Source of the DNA: Linanthus parryae
Lineage: Eukaryota; Streptophyta; Magnoliopsida; Ericales; Polemoniaceae
Reading direction: 5' to 3'
Assembly: GCA_023055425.1 (NCBI GenBank)
Contig: JALGPY010000009.1
Coordinates: 32,779,275 to 32,843,274 of the forward strand
DNA length: 64,000 nucleotides
Of this stretch, positions 33,931-45,469 are shown piece after piece (the first letter of the stretch is position 1; each line of letters begins with the position of its first letter). The translations under genes were made by a program, and so were the position numbers. Under the pieces are notes generated by a model. That model made no database searches. It was not told where the DNA came from and saw nothing but the letters and a program-made list of their open reading frames with translations.

Positions 33931-36260
33931 TGTTGGAATAGATGCCCTAGAGGCAATCTAGTTTAGTATGAATTTATTTGTGGCTAGAAAATTCTTTTAT
34001 TATTTATTGGATATTTAATATAATGAAGTCCTTAGATTTACAATTGTGTTGTTTATCTTAAATATCCCTAGTCCAGTATAATGATTAATGGGACAATCAT
34101 CTATAGACTAGTATGAGGTTGGATTGATATGGAGATATCATGATCCAACACATAGGTGTGCATTAAGGCCTCGTTTGGGTAGAGGATATGGTATGTAGGG
34201 ATAATCCTTATGCTGGGATATGAACAATGATATGAATGTTGTCTGATAAACCCTGATAAGATATGCTGGCAGTCCGTGTTTGGGTGCTGTCGCATATGAT
34301 GCAGGATATGAAGCAGGATATGTGCCAAAATGACTGTAAAACCCTCATTGCAATTATTTTGTATAAAAGATTGTATATTTCAAATTGATGAGGAAAAATA
34401 TATACAAAAAGTATTAGTATTTATTATGTTTATATTTTAATACTCTTTTTTCTACACAATAATGACGTTGTCAAAATGTTTACAAAATGTATATTAATAC
34501 GCAAAATAAATTTGTAGTAACATGTGAACATAAAAAATATTTGGATACAACATGGCCATAGCAAAGTATGGAGTATAAATTACTAGTACTTATTGACATA
34601 TTTGCATGGTGTTACAAAACCTACAATAAACAAGTTAAATTAAACGAACGAAATTTCAGCAAGTACGGTAAAATGTCTTCATATTTATCTCAACCATATA
34701 TACTGAAATAAAGTTATGCAATCCCAAAATAATAGTTATCAAACCCATGAGGACCTCCTCCGAAATGTTAGTTATCAATCCCAAAATGATAAGGTTTTTT
34801 AGATAAGGGTAGGAAATTAGATAATTTGTTGGGGTATTTTTGTCAACCTACTAGCATACTAATATGCTATATTTTCTTATCCGGCCTTATACCTCCATGT
34901 TGGTGGTATAAAATTTGTTCATTAAAAGTTTCATCAGCATAAGGCAGCATATATTATCCCCTTTCTTATCCGGTACCCAAACACTTGATAAAAAGAGAGA
35001 GGGTATAACTTATCTTATGCTCCCTCCTTATCCTCTACCCAAACGAGGACTAAGGGAAATGGCGCACTGGATTGACCCATCTCCGAGAAGGCTACATACA
35101 CGTTATGTTAAGTCACAAGCGCTGCTCGTGGTGCAATGGTATTGTCATCCTTAGACTTGAAGTCGCTAGATATTCAAGTTGTGGATTATTGTGATTTTGG
35201 TAGCGTTAAACGCTACACCGTAACTGGGTAGTTATAAAGGCGTGTACCGGATACAATAAGAAGCAAGCTTAGAGATCGTAGTGGACATAGATAGAATTTG
35301 TCCCTCCCACATAACGGGAGAAAATATCCTAGGCCACTCGAGGGATAGTGCTTATAGAATGTCTGGCCAAAATCAAATAAATCAATATGGGATATTGATG
35401 TTATTTGCACGAATAAGGCTATTCCCATGGATCGAGAAACTGTGGATTGGATATACGAGTGTGACTTGTATGTCTCGTGTCCAATCCGGATATAGAGACA
35501 AAGGGATGAGACAATTACTTGTACAAGGTTTGTCAAGATGACTATTCTATTAGTTGGCTAGAATGGATGTTTTGCTAGAAACCGCTCCATATTAGCAAAT
35601 TGTTGCTACCAACTAGATAGAACCTATGGGGTCACACGCTATATAGAGTTGAACTAGATTTGGCAATTAATTAATTGGATTAGTTAATTAGAAGGATCAC
35701 TTTGCAATACCTTGCAAACTTAGTAGGGACTAATTTGCAAGGAAGGGACTAAATTGAATTCTAGTGGGACTAGAATAGGTCCTCTAGGTAGTTGGAAAGG
35801 ATTTGTTGGACTATATAAAGGACACTCCTTCCTTCCTTCCCACACTTATGACCTTATTGATCAAAACTTGAGTGGGAGAGAACAAAAAGGAGAGGGCAAG
35901 CAAGCAAAGAGGAGCAGCCGCCCCCCCCCCCCCCCACCCTTGCTTGCCGCCCGTCCCCGTCGGCCACAAGGAGGCCGAACATTTCCTTGTTTCATCTCGT
36001 TTCGCGTGATTATTCTTCCTCTTCCTCATTCCGGGCTAGCACCAAGGATTGGAAGATCTAGTATTCAACTCTAGGCGTGGATCAACTATAGAGAACGTGA
36101 CACAATTCGCGTTTGAAGTCATCAAAGGAGAACCCTAAGGTGTGTTATTTATTTCTTCATTTACCATCGTTATATCTCTTGACTTGTGATCCTTGGAGGA
36201 TTTTGCATGGGTTATGATTGTTTGTGTTTCCGTTGCGCATCCATGAATCAAAACCCTACA
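33931..36260 (+). repeat. 5' LTR of Copia copy A, with MITE
   Basis: Begins TGTTGGAATAGATGCCCTAG and ends CAAAACCCTACA. Without the MITE and its TAA duplication it is 1443 bp. A TATA-like CTATATAAAGG at about 35811 marks the likely transcription start zone, followed by a C-homopolymer and a GC-rich 'cgtccccgtcggccac' block near 35922-35965. Confidence 0.92.
34167..35050. mobile_element. Tourist/Harbinger-like MITE in the 5' LTR of copy A
   Basis: The 3' LTR reads 'gcattaagggtaatggc' without interruption; the 5' LTR has 884 bp between 'gcattaa' and 'taagggaaatgg'. The insert has terminal inverted repeats of about 22 bp (GGCCTCGTTTGGGTAGAGGA at left, GTCCTCGTTTGGGTAGAGGA as the complement at right) and a TAA duplication (34164-34166 and 35051-35053). 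A 3-bp TAA/TTA target and G-G-C-C-T-x-G-T-T-T-G-G ends are known for PIF/Harbinger and Tourist elements. It is AT-rich with no transposase frame, so it is non-autonomous and large for a MITE. Confidence 0.88.
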
Positions 36261-36261
36261 G

Positions 36262-36274
36262 TGGTATCAGAGCC
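36262..36274 (+). other. Primer binding site of Copia copy A
   Basis: A perfect TGGTATCAGAGCC one base after the LTR end. Confidence 0.93.
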
Positions 36275-37898
36275 ACAGGTCGTAGAGCATAAATGTGGTT
36301 TATGTGTTACATTTTGATAGTTTTACACCTTAAATTTGATGTTTATCGCGTAAAACAAGACAAATCAAGCATATGATGCAATTTGTCAATAATCTATCAT
36401 AACAAGATCTAGTTTTTGCATTGGATGCATGAATTAGTGAGTTTAAGAAATTTTAGGATCTTAGATCTAGGGTTTGGGCATCCTTTGGGAAGAAGGAGTT
36501 CTTCCCATACAAGGAAACCACCAAACTTGGGCACCAAGCAAGGGAGTTGTTTTAGTAACAACTCCCAAAGGAGGTTCGTCCCCCCTAGGGGTTGGCCTAG
36601 GGGCCGGGGCAGCCCTAGCCCGCGGCCTAGCCGCGTGGGCTAGGGGCCGGCCAGCCCAAGGCCTTTGCGGTTCTCTTTTTGGATCCGGGCAATTAGATTG
36701 TTGGGCCCCATGGACCGTTTTAACCCTAGAATATCCTAAAATCAATTAAAATTGACCAAGCCGTGAAATTGGATTTTAACTGTTTATGTGCAATTCGCGT
36801 GGTGATTGGATATGGCCTTAGGATGTGGTTTGATGTGGATGTTTAATTTTTGTGGTTTGGTTTACGGCCTGCGAGCTGATCAATTAATTGTAACAATTAA
36901 TTAGGGTTTTATGGCCTGCGAGCCATTTTTTTTCTCAACTTGTGAGATCTATTTTATTTAGTATAGTTGTTAGCTAGTGCTAGATAGAGTAGATTGTTAG
37001 CCAAGATTGAAGAAAAGAAGCCCAAAGCCAAAAGAAGCCACAAAGGATGGAGCATGGAGCATGGAGCATTCCACATGACTATGAAGAATTGACCAAAAGA
37101 TCAAGACGCATTGAGATGTGTTTGCTTTTAGTGTTCATAGATAATTCCATTGGCTTGGAATTATCTTAGTCTAGAAAAGGCCATATCCACATCACGTTTA
37201 TTTTTGTTTTGTGGTTGTTTATTTTATTGTCTTATTATTTTGTGGTTGGTGTATGGACGATGCATGCAATTAGGATAATAAGATAATTAGACAACCCGGA
37301 TCTATTATTTGGAGTTGTGCCCAAACTCAAATAGATAGATTAGTTGATATTGATCAACAAAAACAATTAAAAATTAAATTTAAAATCCCTCAAAATTCAA
37401 ATATTGTGTTCTTGCCTTCTCGTTATTTAAACACTCATTATCATCATGATTTATCAAGTTCGTGCGTGCCAAAGCATGGCGACTTGGTTCATAATGATGG
37501 AATGCGATGGCACAAGCTAGTAATGTGCAATTGTTTAAATAAGAGGTTGAACACAACTAGGCTATTAATGTGATTAAGAAACCTAGAGGCAATCAATTGG
37601 GATTATCCATAAGGATGAATAAATATGGAGTTATTTTCCCAATTGAACCAAGAGTTGCATAAGGGATTCAATTGGAAGTTTTCCTACCTAAAGTAGTCAA
37701 ATTATGGGTGACTTGCCAAAGCAAGCTCATAAGGAGATGAAACATGGATCTTGGCCCACTTTTTCCGCGTTAATATCTTGAGGTTTATTAATCCGTAGAA
37801 AAATAGTGGGCTATATTTGATAAACTAGCCATTATTGAATATAGTCAAAAATTCACAAATACTAAAAACATGCGTATTTTCCTTTTGTAGAATTCCAA
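36275..37898 (+). other. Long non-coding leader of Copia copy A
   Basis: About 1.6 kb between primer site and gag, conserved in order with copies 0, 2 and B. It contains a GC-rich block at 36580-36670 ('gggccggggcagccctagcccgc'-like), a 'gattttaactgtttatgtgc' box and 'gatgcatgcaattagg'. Short frames occur but none is conserved between copies. BARE-1/Angela elements are known for leaders of this length. Confidence 0.8.
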
Positions 37899-38600
37899 AT
37901 GGCAAACAACTCATCGAGTTCACAACATTCCCTACGGTCTGTACTTGAGAGGACAAGCTCTCTGGAACCAACTTCCTTGATTGTTACAGAAACTTGAGAA
38001 TCGTTCTCAAGCAAGAGAAGAAACAGTACGCAATAGAGGAGCATGTTCCAGCAGGTCCAGAGAACCAAACACCTGCAGCCCTAAAGGCGTATCAAAAGCG
38101 TGTAGATGACGCTAATGATGCGGCCTGCCTTATGCTATGCACCATGACTTCTGAGCTTCAGAAGCAACACGAAAACATGAATGATGTCGATATGATCGAG
38201 CATCTCAAGCAGCTCTTCCAAGAGCAGGCAAGGGTTGAAAGGTATGAGGTCTCTAGGTATTGTTCAAGTGTCATCTGGCAAAAGGGAACCCGGTGGGACC
38301 CCATGTACTCTGTACGATCGGGTACTTGGAGAATCTCGCCCGACTAGGGTTCCCGGTCGGCCAAGAGTTGGCAACCGATCTCGTGTTGCAATCGTTGCCC
38401 AAGAGTTATGGACAGTTCATCATGAACTATAACATGAACGAGATCGTGAAACCACTGCCAGATTTTCTCAATATGTTGAGGACAGCTGAACAAAGCATCA
38501 ACAAGGGTAAGGGCAAGGCCATTATGATGGTGCAGAGGCAAAGGCAAGTCAGTTTCCAAGTCCAAGGAACCTGCCCTTAAGCCTGTTGGTGGCATTTCCA
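37899..38600 (+). pseudogene. gag of Copia copy A, frameshifted
   Basis: Starts ATGGCAAACAACTCATCG at 37899, as in copy B, then loses frame within about 20 codons where one A is missing ('gagaggac' versus 'gagaaggac'). The body reads LRIVLKQEKKQYAIEEHVPA from 37994, shifts at about 38260 through a one-base deletion, and continues to 38580. Compared with copy B, 34 bp are missing in the lysine-rich linker near 38533. Gag would build the virus-like particle; this one cannot be full length. Confidence 0.82.
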
Positions 38601-41600
38601 AAGGTTTGACTAAAGGTGAGTGTCACTACTGCAGTCAGTCTGGACACTGGAGGAGGAACCGCCCAAAATATCTGGAGGACAAGAGGCTTGGAATAGTGAT
38701 TCCACCACCACCAGGTATTTTTGTTGTAGATGTCAATTGAACTCTCTCTACATCATGGGTATTAGATACTGGATGTGGATCTCACATTTGTCGAAATGTG
38801 CAGGATCTAAAGATAAGTAGAAGATTGGCTAAAGGGGAGATAGATCTGCGCGTTGGGAATGGAGCAAAATTTGCTGCGTTGGCCGTAGGCGTGTGCGAGC
38901 TATCTCTGCCTTCAGGATTAGTTTTAGAATTAAATAATTGCTATTTTGTGCCTGCTATGAGCAGAAACATTATTTCTATTTCTTGTTTGGACAAGGATGG
39001 TTTTATTATTTCAATAAAGAACAATTGTTGTTCCTTTTATTTGAATAATATTCACTATTTTAGTGCGCAATTATTTAATGGACTGTATGTCCTTGATCTA
39101 AGCAATTCTGTCTACAACATCAATACCAAGCGGATTAAAATAAATGATTTAAATCCTGCTTATTTATGGCACTGTCGTTTAGGCCACATAAACAAGAAAC
39201 GTGTATCGAGACTCCATAAGGATGAACTACTAGACTCATTTGATTTTGAACCATATGAGACGTGAGGCTTGTTTATTGGGAAAAATGACAAAGTCCCCTT
39301 TCAATAAGAAAGGTGAGAGGACTAGTGAGCAATTGGCACTCATACATACTGATGTGTGTGGGCCATTTGCCATGTCTGCCAGGGGTGGTTACGTCTACTT
39401 CATAACATTTATTGATGATTACAGTAGATATGGATTTGTGTACCTTATGAGGGCAAAATCCGAATCCTTTGAAGTGTTCAAAAAATTCAAGAATGAAGTA
39501 GAGAAGCAACTTGGCAAAAGTATCAAGGCTCTACGATCGGATCGTGGAGGAGAATACTTGAGCCAAGAGTTTGACGACTATCTTAGAGAGTGTGGAATCC
39601 TGTCCCAACGCACTCCACCCGGAACGCCACAATGGAATGGCGTGTCTGAGAGGAGGAATCGAACCCTATTGGATATGGTTCGATCTATGATGTGTCAAAC
39701 CGATCTTCCATTATCGTTTTGGGGCCACGCTCTATTAAGTGCAGCTTTCACCATTAACCGTGTTCCATCTAAATAAGTCATGAAGACACCATATGAGATG
39801 TGGAGTGAGAGGCGTCCCACACTGTCGTTCATGAGGATTTGGGGCTGCGATGTCTATGTAAAACGTTTACAATAAGACAAGCTAGGGCCAAAGTCGGATA
39901 AGTGTAAGTTTGTGGGGTACCCTAAGGAAACTAAGGGTTACTACTTCTACAATCCAACCGAGAACAAAGTGTTTGTTGCTCGGACCGGCGTGTTTCTAGA
40001 AAGAGAGTTTCTCTCTAAAGAAGCAAGTGGGAGGACTGTAGAACTTGAAAAGATTCAAGAACCACAAATCCCTGAACCGATTATGGAACATGAACAGGAA
40101 CCACAAACAGTTGTGGAGTAGCATGTTTAGGTAACACAAGAGCTTCGTAGATCTATTAGAGTGCGCCGGGAACCCGAGAGGTATGGACTTCTCGTGACTG
40201 ATGTCGGTGACACGATGCTCATAGATGATGAGCCTACTACCTATGAAGAGGCCATGAAAGGCCCGGACTCTCTGAAGTGGCTTGAAGCCATGAGATCCGA
40301 GATGGAATCCATGTATACCAACAAAGTATGGACTTCGGTGGAAACACCCGAAGGGGCGCGGCCCATATGGTGCAAATGGGTCTTCAAGAAGAAGATCGAC
40401 ATGGATGGTAATGTAATTACCTATAAGGGCCGATTGGTTGCTAAAGGATTTAGACAGATTCATCGTATTGACTATGATGAAACCTTTTCACCAGTCCATA
40501 TGACCAAATCCATCCGAATCCTACTTGCGATTGCGGCATACCATGACTATGAGATTTGACAAATGGATGTCAAAACAACATTATTTTATGGAAATCTCCT
40601 CGAGGACGTGTATATGATACAGTCGGAGGGTTTTGAAGATCCAAAGCAAGCCAACAAAGTCTGTAAGCTGCAACGATCCATTTATGGATTGAAGCAAGCT
40701 TCTAGGAGTTGGAATCGACGTTTTGATGAAGTAGTCAGAGAGTTTGGCTTCATCAGAAACGAAGATGAGTCTTGTGTCTACAAGAAGGATAGTGGGAGCT
40801 CTGTAGCTTTTCTGGTCTTGTATGTGGATGACATACTACTCATTGGAAATGACCAACCCATGCTGCAATCTGCTAAAGATTGGCTAGGGAAGTGTTTCTC
40901 AATGAAGGACTTAGGAGAAGAAGCCAATATACTCGGTATAAAGATCTATAGAGATAGATCTAAGAGACTGCTAGGCCTAAGTCAAAGTACATATATTGCC
41001 AAGGTGTTGAAACGGTTCAACATGCAAGATTCCAAGAAGGGATTCTTGCCCATGTCACATGGAATCTCTCTTTCGAAGAGTGGTTGTCCTTCCAATGAGA
41101 TTGAGAAGGAACGCATGAGTAGAATTCCCTATGCCTCGGCCATAGGATCTATCATGTACGCTATGTTATGTACTAGACCATATGTGTCATATGCCTTGAG
41201 TATGACAAGCAGATATAAATCTAATCCGGGTGAGAGTCACTGGATTGAAGTCAAGAACATCCTAAAGTACTTGAGAAGAACTAAGGATACTTTCTTGATA
41301 TTCGGCGGTGAGGAAGAGTTGCGTGCAAGGGGTTACACTGATGCAAGCTTCCAAACCGACAGAGATGACTTTAGATCACAGTCGGGATATGTATTTTACC
41401 TGAATGGAGCAGCGGTGAGCTGGAAGAGTTCCAAGCAAGAGACGGTGGCTGATTCTACAACAGACGCTGAGTACATTACTGCAAATGACGCAGCAAAGGA
41501 AGCTGTTTGGATCAGAAAGTTTGTTTCTGAACTTGGTGTAGTTCCTAGCATTGCGGATCCAGTTGAGTTGTACTGTGACAACACTGGGGCGATCGCGCAA

Positions 41601-41810
41601 TCGAAGGAACCCAGGTCGCACCAGAAATCCAAGCACGTGCTCAGGAAGTTCCATCTGATACGAGATATTATCGACAGAGGAGACGTTCGGATATGCAAGA
41701 TTCCTACAGATGAGAATCTGTCAGACCCGCTTACAAAGCTGCTTACACAGTGGAAGCATGAAGGGAACACTAGGAGTATGGGCATACGAGATGCGCCAGA
41801 TTGGCTTTAG
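38601..41810 (+). pseudogene. pol of Copia copy A, broken
   Basis: The zinc knuckle CHYCSQSGHWRRNR has Arg in place of the last Cys. A stop follows in DVN-stop near 38738. Protease D-T-G at about 38766 is intact. Integrase carries HTDVCGPF, SDRGGEY and NGVSERRN. Stops occur at 39773, about 40120 and 40557 (TGG changed to TGA before MDVKTTLFYGN). RT from 40563 has LYVDDILLIGN, the intact Y-V-D-D. RNase H (YTDASF, TTDAEYI, LYCDNTGAIA) ends at 41810 in the same frame as RT. Order integrase before RT confirms Copia. Confidence 0.9.
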
Positions 41811-41811
41811 T

Positions 41812-41824
41812 GCAAGTGGGAGAC
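41812..41824 (+). other. Polypurine tract of Copia copy A
   Basis: GCAAGTGGGAGAC directly before the 3' LTR, identical to the tract of copy B at 54790-54802. Confidence 0.85.
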
Positions 41825-43254
41825 TGTTGGAATAGATGCCCTAGAGTCAATCTAGTTTAGTATGAATTTATTTGTGGCTAGAAAATTCATTTATTATTTA
41901 TTGGAGATTTAATATAATGAAGTCCTTAGATTTACAATTGTGTTGTTTATCTTAAATATCCTTAGTCCAGTATAATGATTAATGGGACAATCATCTATAG
42001 ACTAGTATGGGGTTGGATTGATATGGAGATATCATGATCCAACACATAGCTGTGCATTAAGGGTAATGGCGCACTGGATTGACCCATCTCCGCGAAGGCT
42101 ACATACACGTTATGTTACGTCACAAGCGCTTCTCGTGGTGCAATGGTATTTTCATCCTTAGACTTGAAGTCGCTAGATATTCTAGTTGTGGATTATTGTG
42201 ATTTTGATAGCGTTAAACGCTACAACGTAACTGGGTAGTTATAAAGGCGTGTACCGGATACAATAAGAAGCAAGCTTAGATATCGTAGTGGACGTAGATA
42301 GAATTTGTCCCTCCCACATAACGGGAGCAAATATCCTAGGCCACTCGAGGGATAGTGCTTATAGAATGTCTGGCCAGACTCAAATAAATCAATATGGGAT
42401 ATTGATGTTATTTGCACGAATAAGGCTATTCACATGGATCGAGAAACTGTGGATTGGATTTACGAGTGTGACTTGTATGTCTCGTGTTCAATCCGGATAT
42501 AGAGACAAATGGATGAGACAATTACTTGTACAAGGTTTGTCAAGATGACTATTCTATTAGTTGGCTAGAATGGATGTTTTGCTAGAAACCGCTCCATATT
42601 AGCAAATCGTTGCTACCAACTAGATAGAACCTATGGGCTCACACGCTATATAGAGTTGAACTAGATTCGGGAATTAATTAATTGGATTAATTAATTAGAA
42701 GGATCACTTAGCAATACCTTGCAAACTTAGTAGGGACTAATTTGCAAGGAAGGGACTAAATTGAATTCTAGTAGGACTAGAATAGGTCCTTTAGGTAGTT
42801 GGCAAGGATTTGTTGGACTATATAAAGGACACTCCTTCCTTCCTTCACACACTTATGACCTTATTGATCATAACTTGAGTCGGAGAGAATAAAAAGGAGA
42901 GAGCAAGCAAGCAAAGAGGAGCCTCCCCCCCCCTTGCTCGCCGCCCGTCCCCGTCGGCCACAAGGAGGCCGAACACCCTCTTGTTTCGTCCCGTTTTGCG
43001 TGATTCTTCTTCCTCTTCCTCATTCCGGGCTAGCACCAAGGATTGGAAGATCTAGTATTCAACTTTAGGCGTGGATCAACTTTAGAGAACGTGACACAAT
43101 TCGCGTTTGAAGTCATCAAAGGAGAACCCTAAGGTGTGTTATTGATTTCTTCCTTTACCATCGTTATGTCTCTTGACTTGTGATCCTTGGAGGGTTTTGC
43201 ATGGGTTATGATTGTTTGTGTTTCCGTTGCGCATCCATGAATTAAAACCCTACA
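41825..43254 (+). repeat. 3' LTR of Copia copy A
   Basis: 1430 bp, begins TGTTGGAATAGATGCCC and ends AAAACCCTACA, followed by the duplication GAACG and the outer 108 bp of the 5' LTR of G1. Confidence 0.93.
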
Positions 43255-43259
43255 GAACG

Positions 43260-43367
43260 TAGTCCTGTAAATAACGCGGTGGACCTACGGTACACCTAGG
43301 CCGTTCTGCCGTCTGCTGGACCTCTGAAGGGTCTTCCTCTGTTGGTGAAGTAACCCGCACCGTATCA
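43260..43367 (-). repeat. 5' LTR of Gypsy G1, outer part
   Basis: Matches 28832-28939 base for base in length (108 bp), with few substitutions, and ends ...CCGTATCA before the target duplication GCATC. It resembles coding sequence because the homologous part of the left LTR carries the end of the G1 pol frame. Confidence 0.9.
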
Positions 43368-43493
43368 GCATCATACGTTTTTTAATTACGCCTGACCCGT
43401 AATACTTGTATGAAAGTGATGTCAAAGATGACGACGCTTGCCCATAGTTTTTGCAATTATAGGTTGGCGTTCCTTAAGTGTGTGTGTTTTGAC

Positions 43494-43512
43494 GGGGGGG
43501 GGGGGGGGGGGG
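43494..43512 (+). repeat. Poly(G) tract, 19 bases
   Basis: Nineteen consecutive G after 'gtgtgtgttttgac'. Long G runs are prone to assembly and sequencing length errors, so the exact number is uncertain. Confidence 0.85.
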
Positions 43513-44359
43513 ATGGATTAGAAATCACTTGTGTATTTGATCGCGCCGTGCACTAGGAAGTTCTCAATAGTTTCTTATTCTTGCGTATGCACGTTTTCTT
43601 TAGACTTTTTTTTGCATAAGTTACATGTTTTATTTATTTTAAGTTTGTACGCTTACCTGAAATTTTGTTTATCCCCAACAGTTGTATAGAATTGAGTAAT
43701 TTCTATTTCTTATCATCAGCATGTAGTTAGAAAATACGGATAAAAAAAAAGAAAGACAAAATTTCAAAAAAAAAACAATGTTGGGAGAATTACAAGAATG
43801 TAGTGCAAAAGAGAGCTCAATGATAGACTAACCTAGTGTATGAAAAAGGTAGTGAGGTTAAAAGTTCGTGAACCAGTGTAGGAGACAATATAGAGCGAGT
43901 ATGCCTTACAAATTGCTTTAAACCACATACTAAGCTATTCATTCAACCGCGACACTTAGACCCCCGTCAAATAGGTAGAGGATCACCCGTATTCATGCAT
44001 ACCACATCCTCGTTTACGTGATAGACTTATAGGTGCCCCACTGGGCTATCTCCATCCTTTAGGTCCGCTAGTAAATCTGTTTGAAGCACTATACCCTTTC
44101 ATTGCGGCCACTTGAGCCTCATGAGCTTTTAGGAAGCTTACATCAACAGGGTAGACTAAACCCTTATTAGTTTTAAGATAGAGGGACACTAATGGGAGGG
44201 GATGCTTCATTGGTTGAGCTGATTTGATACATTCACAGATGGACGGAACTTCACCGACATATTGTTAAGTGTGGGTGACGGTGGGTGAGAGAGGCAGCAA
44301 AGCATTAGGTTGCAGGCGGTGAGCCATTATATTACACAGCGCCCACGGTTGAAGAGTTG

Positions 44360-44402
44360 ATACATACATACATACATATACATATATATATGTATATATA
44401 TA
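44360..44402 (+). repeat. TACA/TATA microsatellite
   Basis: Alternating TACATACATACATACATA then ATATATATGTATATATATA, a compound and partly self-complementary simple repeat. Confidence 0.9.
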
Positions 44403-44747
44403 GGAACCTATTTAGAATATAGCGATTCTTGATTATGAACATTTACCTTCAGCAAAGTTTAGTTTTAACTGGAAAAAGGATTTTGGGAGTATGAGGAAAT
44501 TTTGTTGCTCTAAATGGATGGAGAAAATCTCTATTTACAATAGAGCCGGTGACCCATTAAATGGATGCAGATGAATTGGGTTGAATCATTACTTTTCGTG
44601 TTGTAATTGCAAATAACCAAATTTGAGCTGGAGTCTTGTTGTAATAATAGAAATCTTTTAATAAAGGTTATAAATTGATTACTAACTCAAAATAATTAGT
44701 TACCGACAACTTAAAATTGTAATGTCGCCCTAAAAGTTAAAACAGTG

Positions 44748-45119
44748 AGCTGTGAAAAGGGGTTTGGAGCTGGTTATCTAGATGGGCTTCACAGATCTAT
44801 GGTTGGAATTGGATTCTCTCACTACAGTGAGAGAAATGAAGAGACTGATGCAGAGGATTGAGCCGGAAGACATTACTAAAGTGGAGCGCTTTCTCGAAGA
44901 CTCCATCCGTCTTCTCGGTAATGGGAGGAAACACATGGTCTCACACGTCCCACGACAGTTTAATAAATATGCCCACAAGTTTACTCAATTTGCGATCCAA
45001 TCCCGCAGTAATTTGAAGTGGTTTAATTCAGCCCCCGAGTGGGCTTCATCTTGTAGTGAAGATGATTTAGTGGGCCTTTCTCAGTCCAGTCCGTTTGAAT
45101 AAAAATGGGTTCTCAAAAA
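44748..45119 (+). mobile_element. 5'-truncated L1-type LINE tail (RNase H domain)
   Basis: A perfect 16-bp direct repeat AAAAGTTAAAACAGTG flanks the segment (44732-44747 and 45120-45135), and the segment ends in a run of A. Both are marks of target-primed reverse transcription by a LINE. Translation from 44749 reads AVKRGLELVI-stop-MGFTDLWLELDSL, then SHVPRQFNKYAHKFTQFA and a stop at 45102. This is the plant L1 RNase H (RVT_3) with its catalytic D and the N-x-x-A-H motif, and a C-terminal APEWASSCSEDDL typical of LINE ends. Only the last part of ORF2 was copied; one internal stop is present. Confidence 0.9.
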
Positions 45120-45135
45120 AAAAGTTAAAACAGTG

Positions 45136-45355
45136 TCCAACAAAGGAAATATTACTAGATACGGATTGTACAACCATTTCCGTTCACCCATTACCGATTT
45201 TGAACAATTTGGACAAAACCACATGAGAGAATTAGCAATTCCGTAGGTGAATTTATTTTCTATATGATAACAATTGATTTTAGGAAATTAGTTCCAACAA
45301 TTCTCCAAAATCTAAGTAGCCCAACACCCAAGTAGGGGCATGATTCATGTCGTAA
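45136..45355. other. Short intergenic spacer
   Basis: About 220 bp of AT-rich sequence between the LINE tail and the MULE target site. I see no gene or repeat in it. Confidence 0.6.
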
Positions 45356-45364
45356 TATATTCTA

Positions 45365-45455
45365 GCGTAAAAGATATTTTCCACTCTTAATTTATTGATA
45401 AAAAATATTTTGCCCCCTGACTTATCGATAAATATATTTCGCACCCCTTTCACAG
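45365..45455 (+). repeat. Left terminal inverted repeat of the MULE
   Basis: Pairs with the complement of about 61148-61234 with scattered mismatches and small gaps. Key shared blocks are GTAAAA, TTTTCAC-type, CCCCTGA-TTATCGATAA and TTTGCACCCCTTT-like. Confidence 0.8.
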
Positions 45456-45469
45456 TTAAAAGCTAAACC

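Larger units (their letters stand above)
33931..43254 (+). mobile_element. Angela-like Ty1/Copia copy A, full length
   Basis: LTRs at 33931-36260 and 41825-43254, with perfect duplication GAACG (33926-33930 and 43255-43259) in the 5' LTR of G1. Order: LTR, initiator-Met primer site, 1.6-kb leader, gag, protease, integrase, RT, RNase H, purine tract, LTR, as in Ty1/Copia. The 5' LTR is 884 bp longer than the 3' LTR only because of a MITE. LTRs differ by roughly 3% where compared. Gag and pol carry several frameshifts and stops, so the copy is dead but young compared with copies 0 and 2. Confidence 0.93.
28540..43367 (-). mobile_element. Gypsy G1, a Ty3/Gypsy retrotransposon with 400-bp LTRs
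   Basis: LTRs are 28540-28939 and 33639-33930 plus 43260-43367 (the second split by Copia copy A); both total 400 bp. A perfect target duplication GCATC flanks the whole (28535-28539 and 43368-43372). On the minus strand the order is 5' LTR, primer site, gag, protease, RT, RNase H, integrase, chromodomain-like tail, purine tract, 3' LTR, which is the Gypsy order. LTRs differ at about 6-7% of sites in the 292 bp compared by eye. Protease and RT active sites are mutated and frames are broken, so it is inactive. Confidence 0.9.
43373..44747. other. Unrecognised intergenic DNA
   Basis: Non-repetitive-looking, AT-rich sequence with no protein frame I can support. It contains a run of 19 G at 43494-43512 and a TACA/TATA microsatellite at 44360-44402. 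It is continuous, across G1, with the region 26757-28534. Confidence 0.5.

Noticed and set aside
36416..36749. GC-rich overlapping frames in the Copia leader (also 49379-49672)
   Set aside because: Frames on both strands arise from the GC-rich block and are not conserved between copies A, B, 0 and 2.
33639..43372. A tandem second Gypsy element (LTR followed by a pol end) next to G1
   Set aside because: The pol-like sequence at 33906-33930 and 43260-43367 matches the left LTR of G1 exactly in extent, and the GCATC duplication closes right after it. It is LTR sequence, not a second element.
43494..43512. Poly(G) run as a polypurine tract of an LTR element
   Set aside because: No LTR start or matching repeat follows it, and no retroelement frame precedes it.
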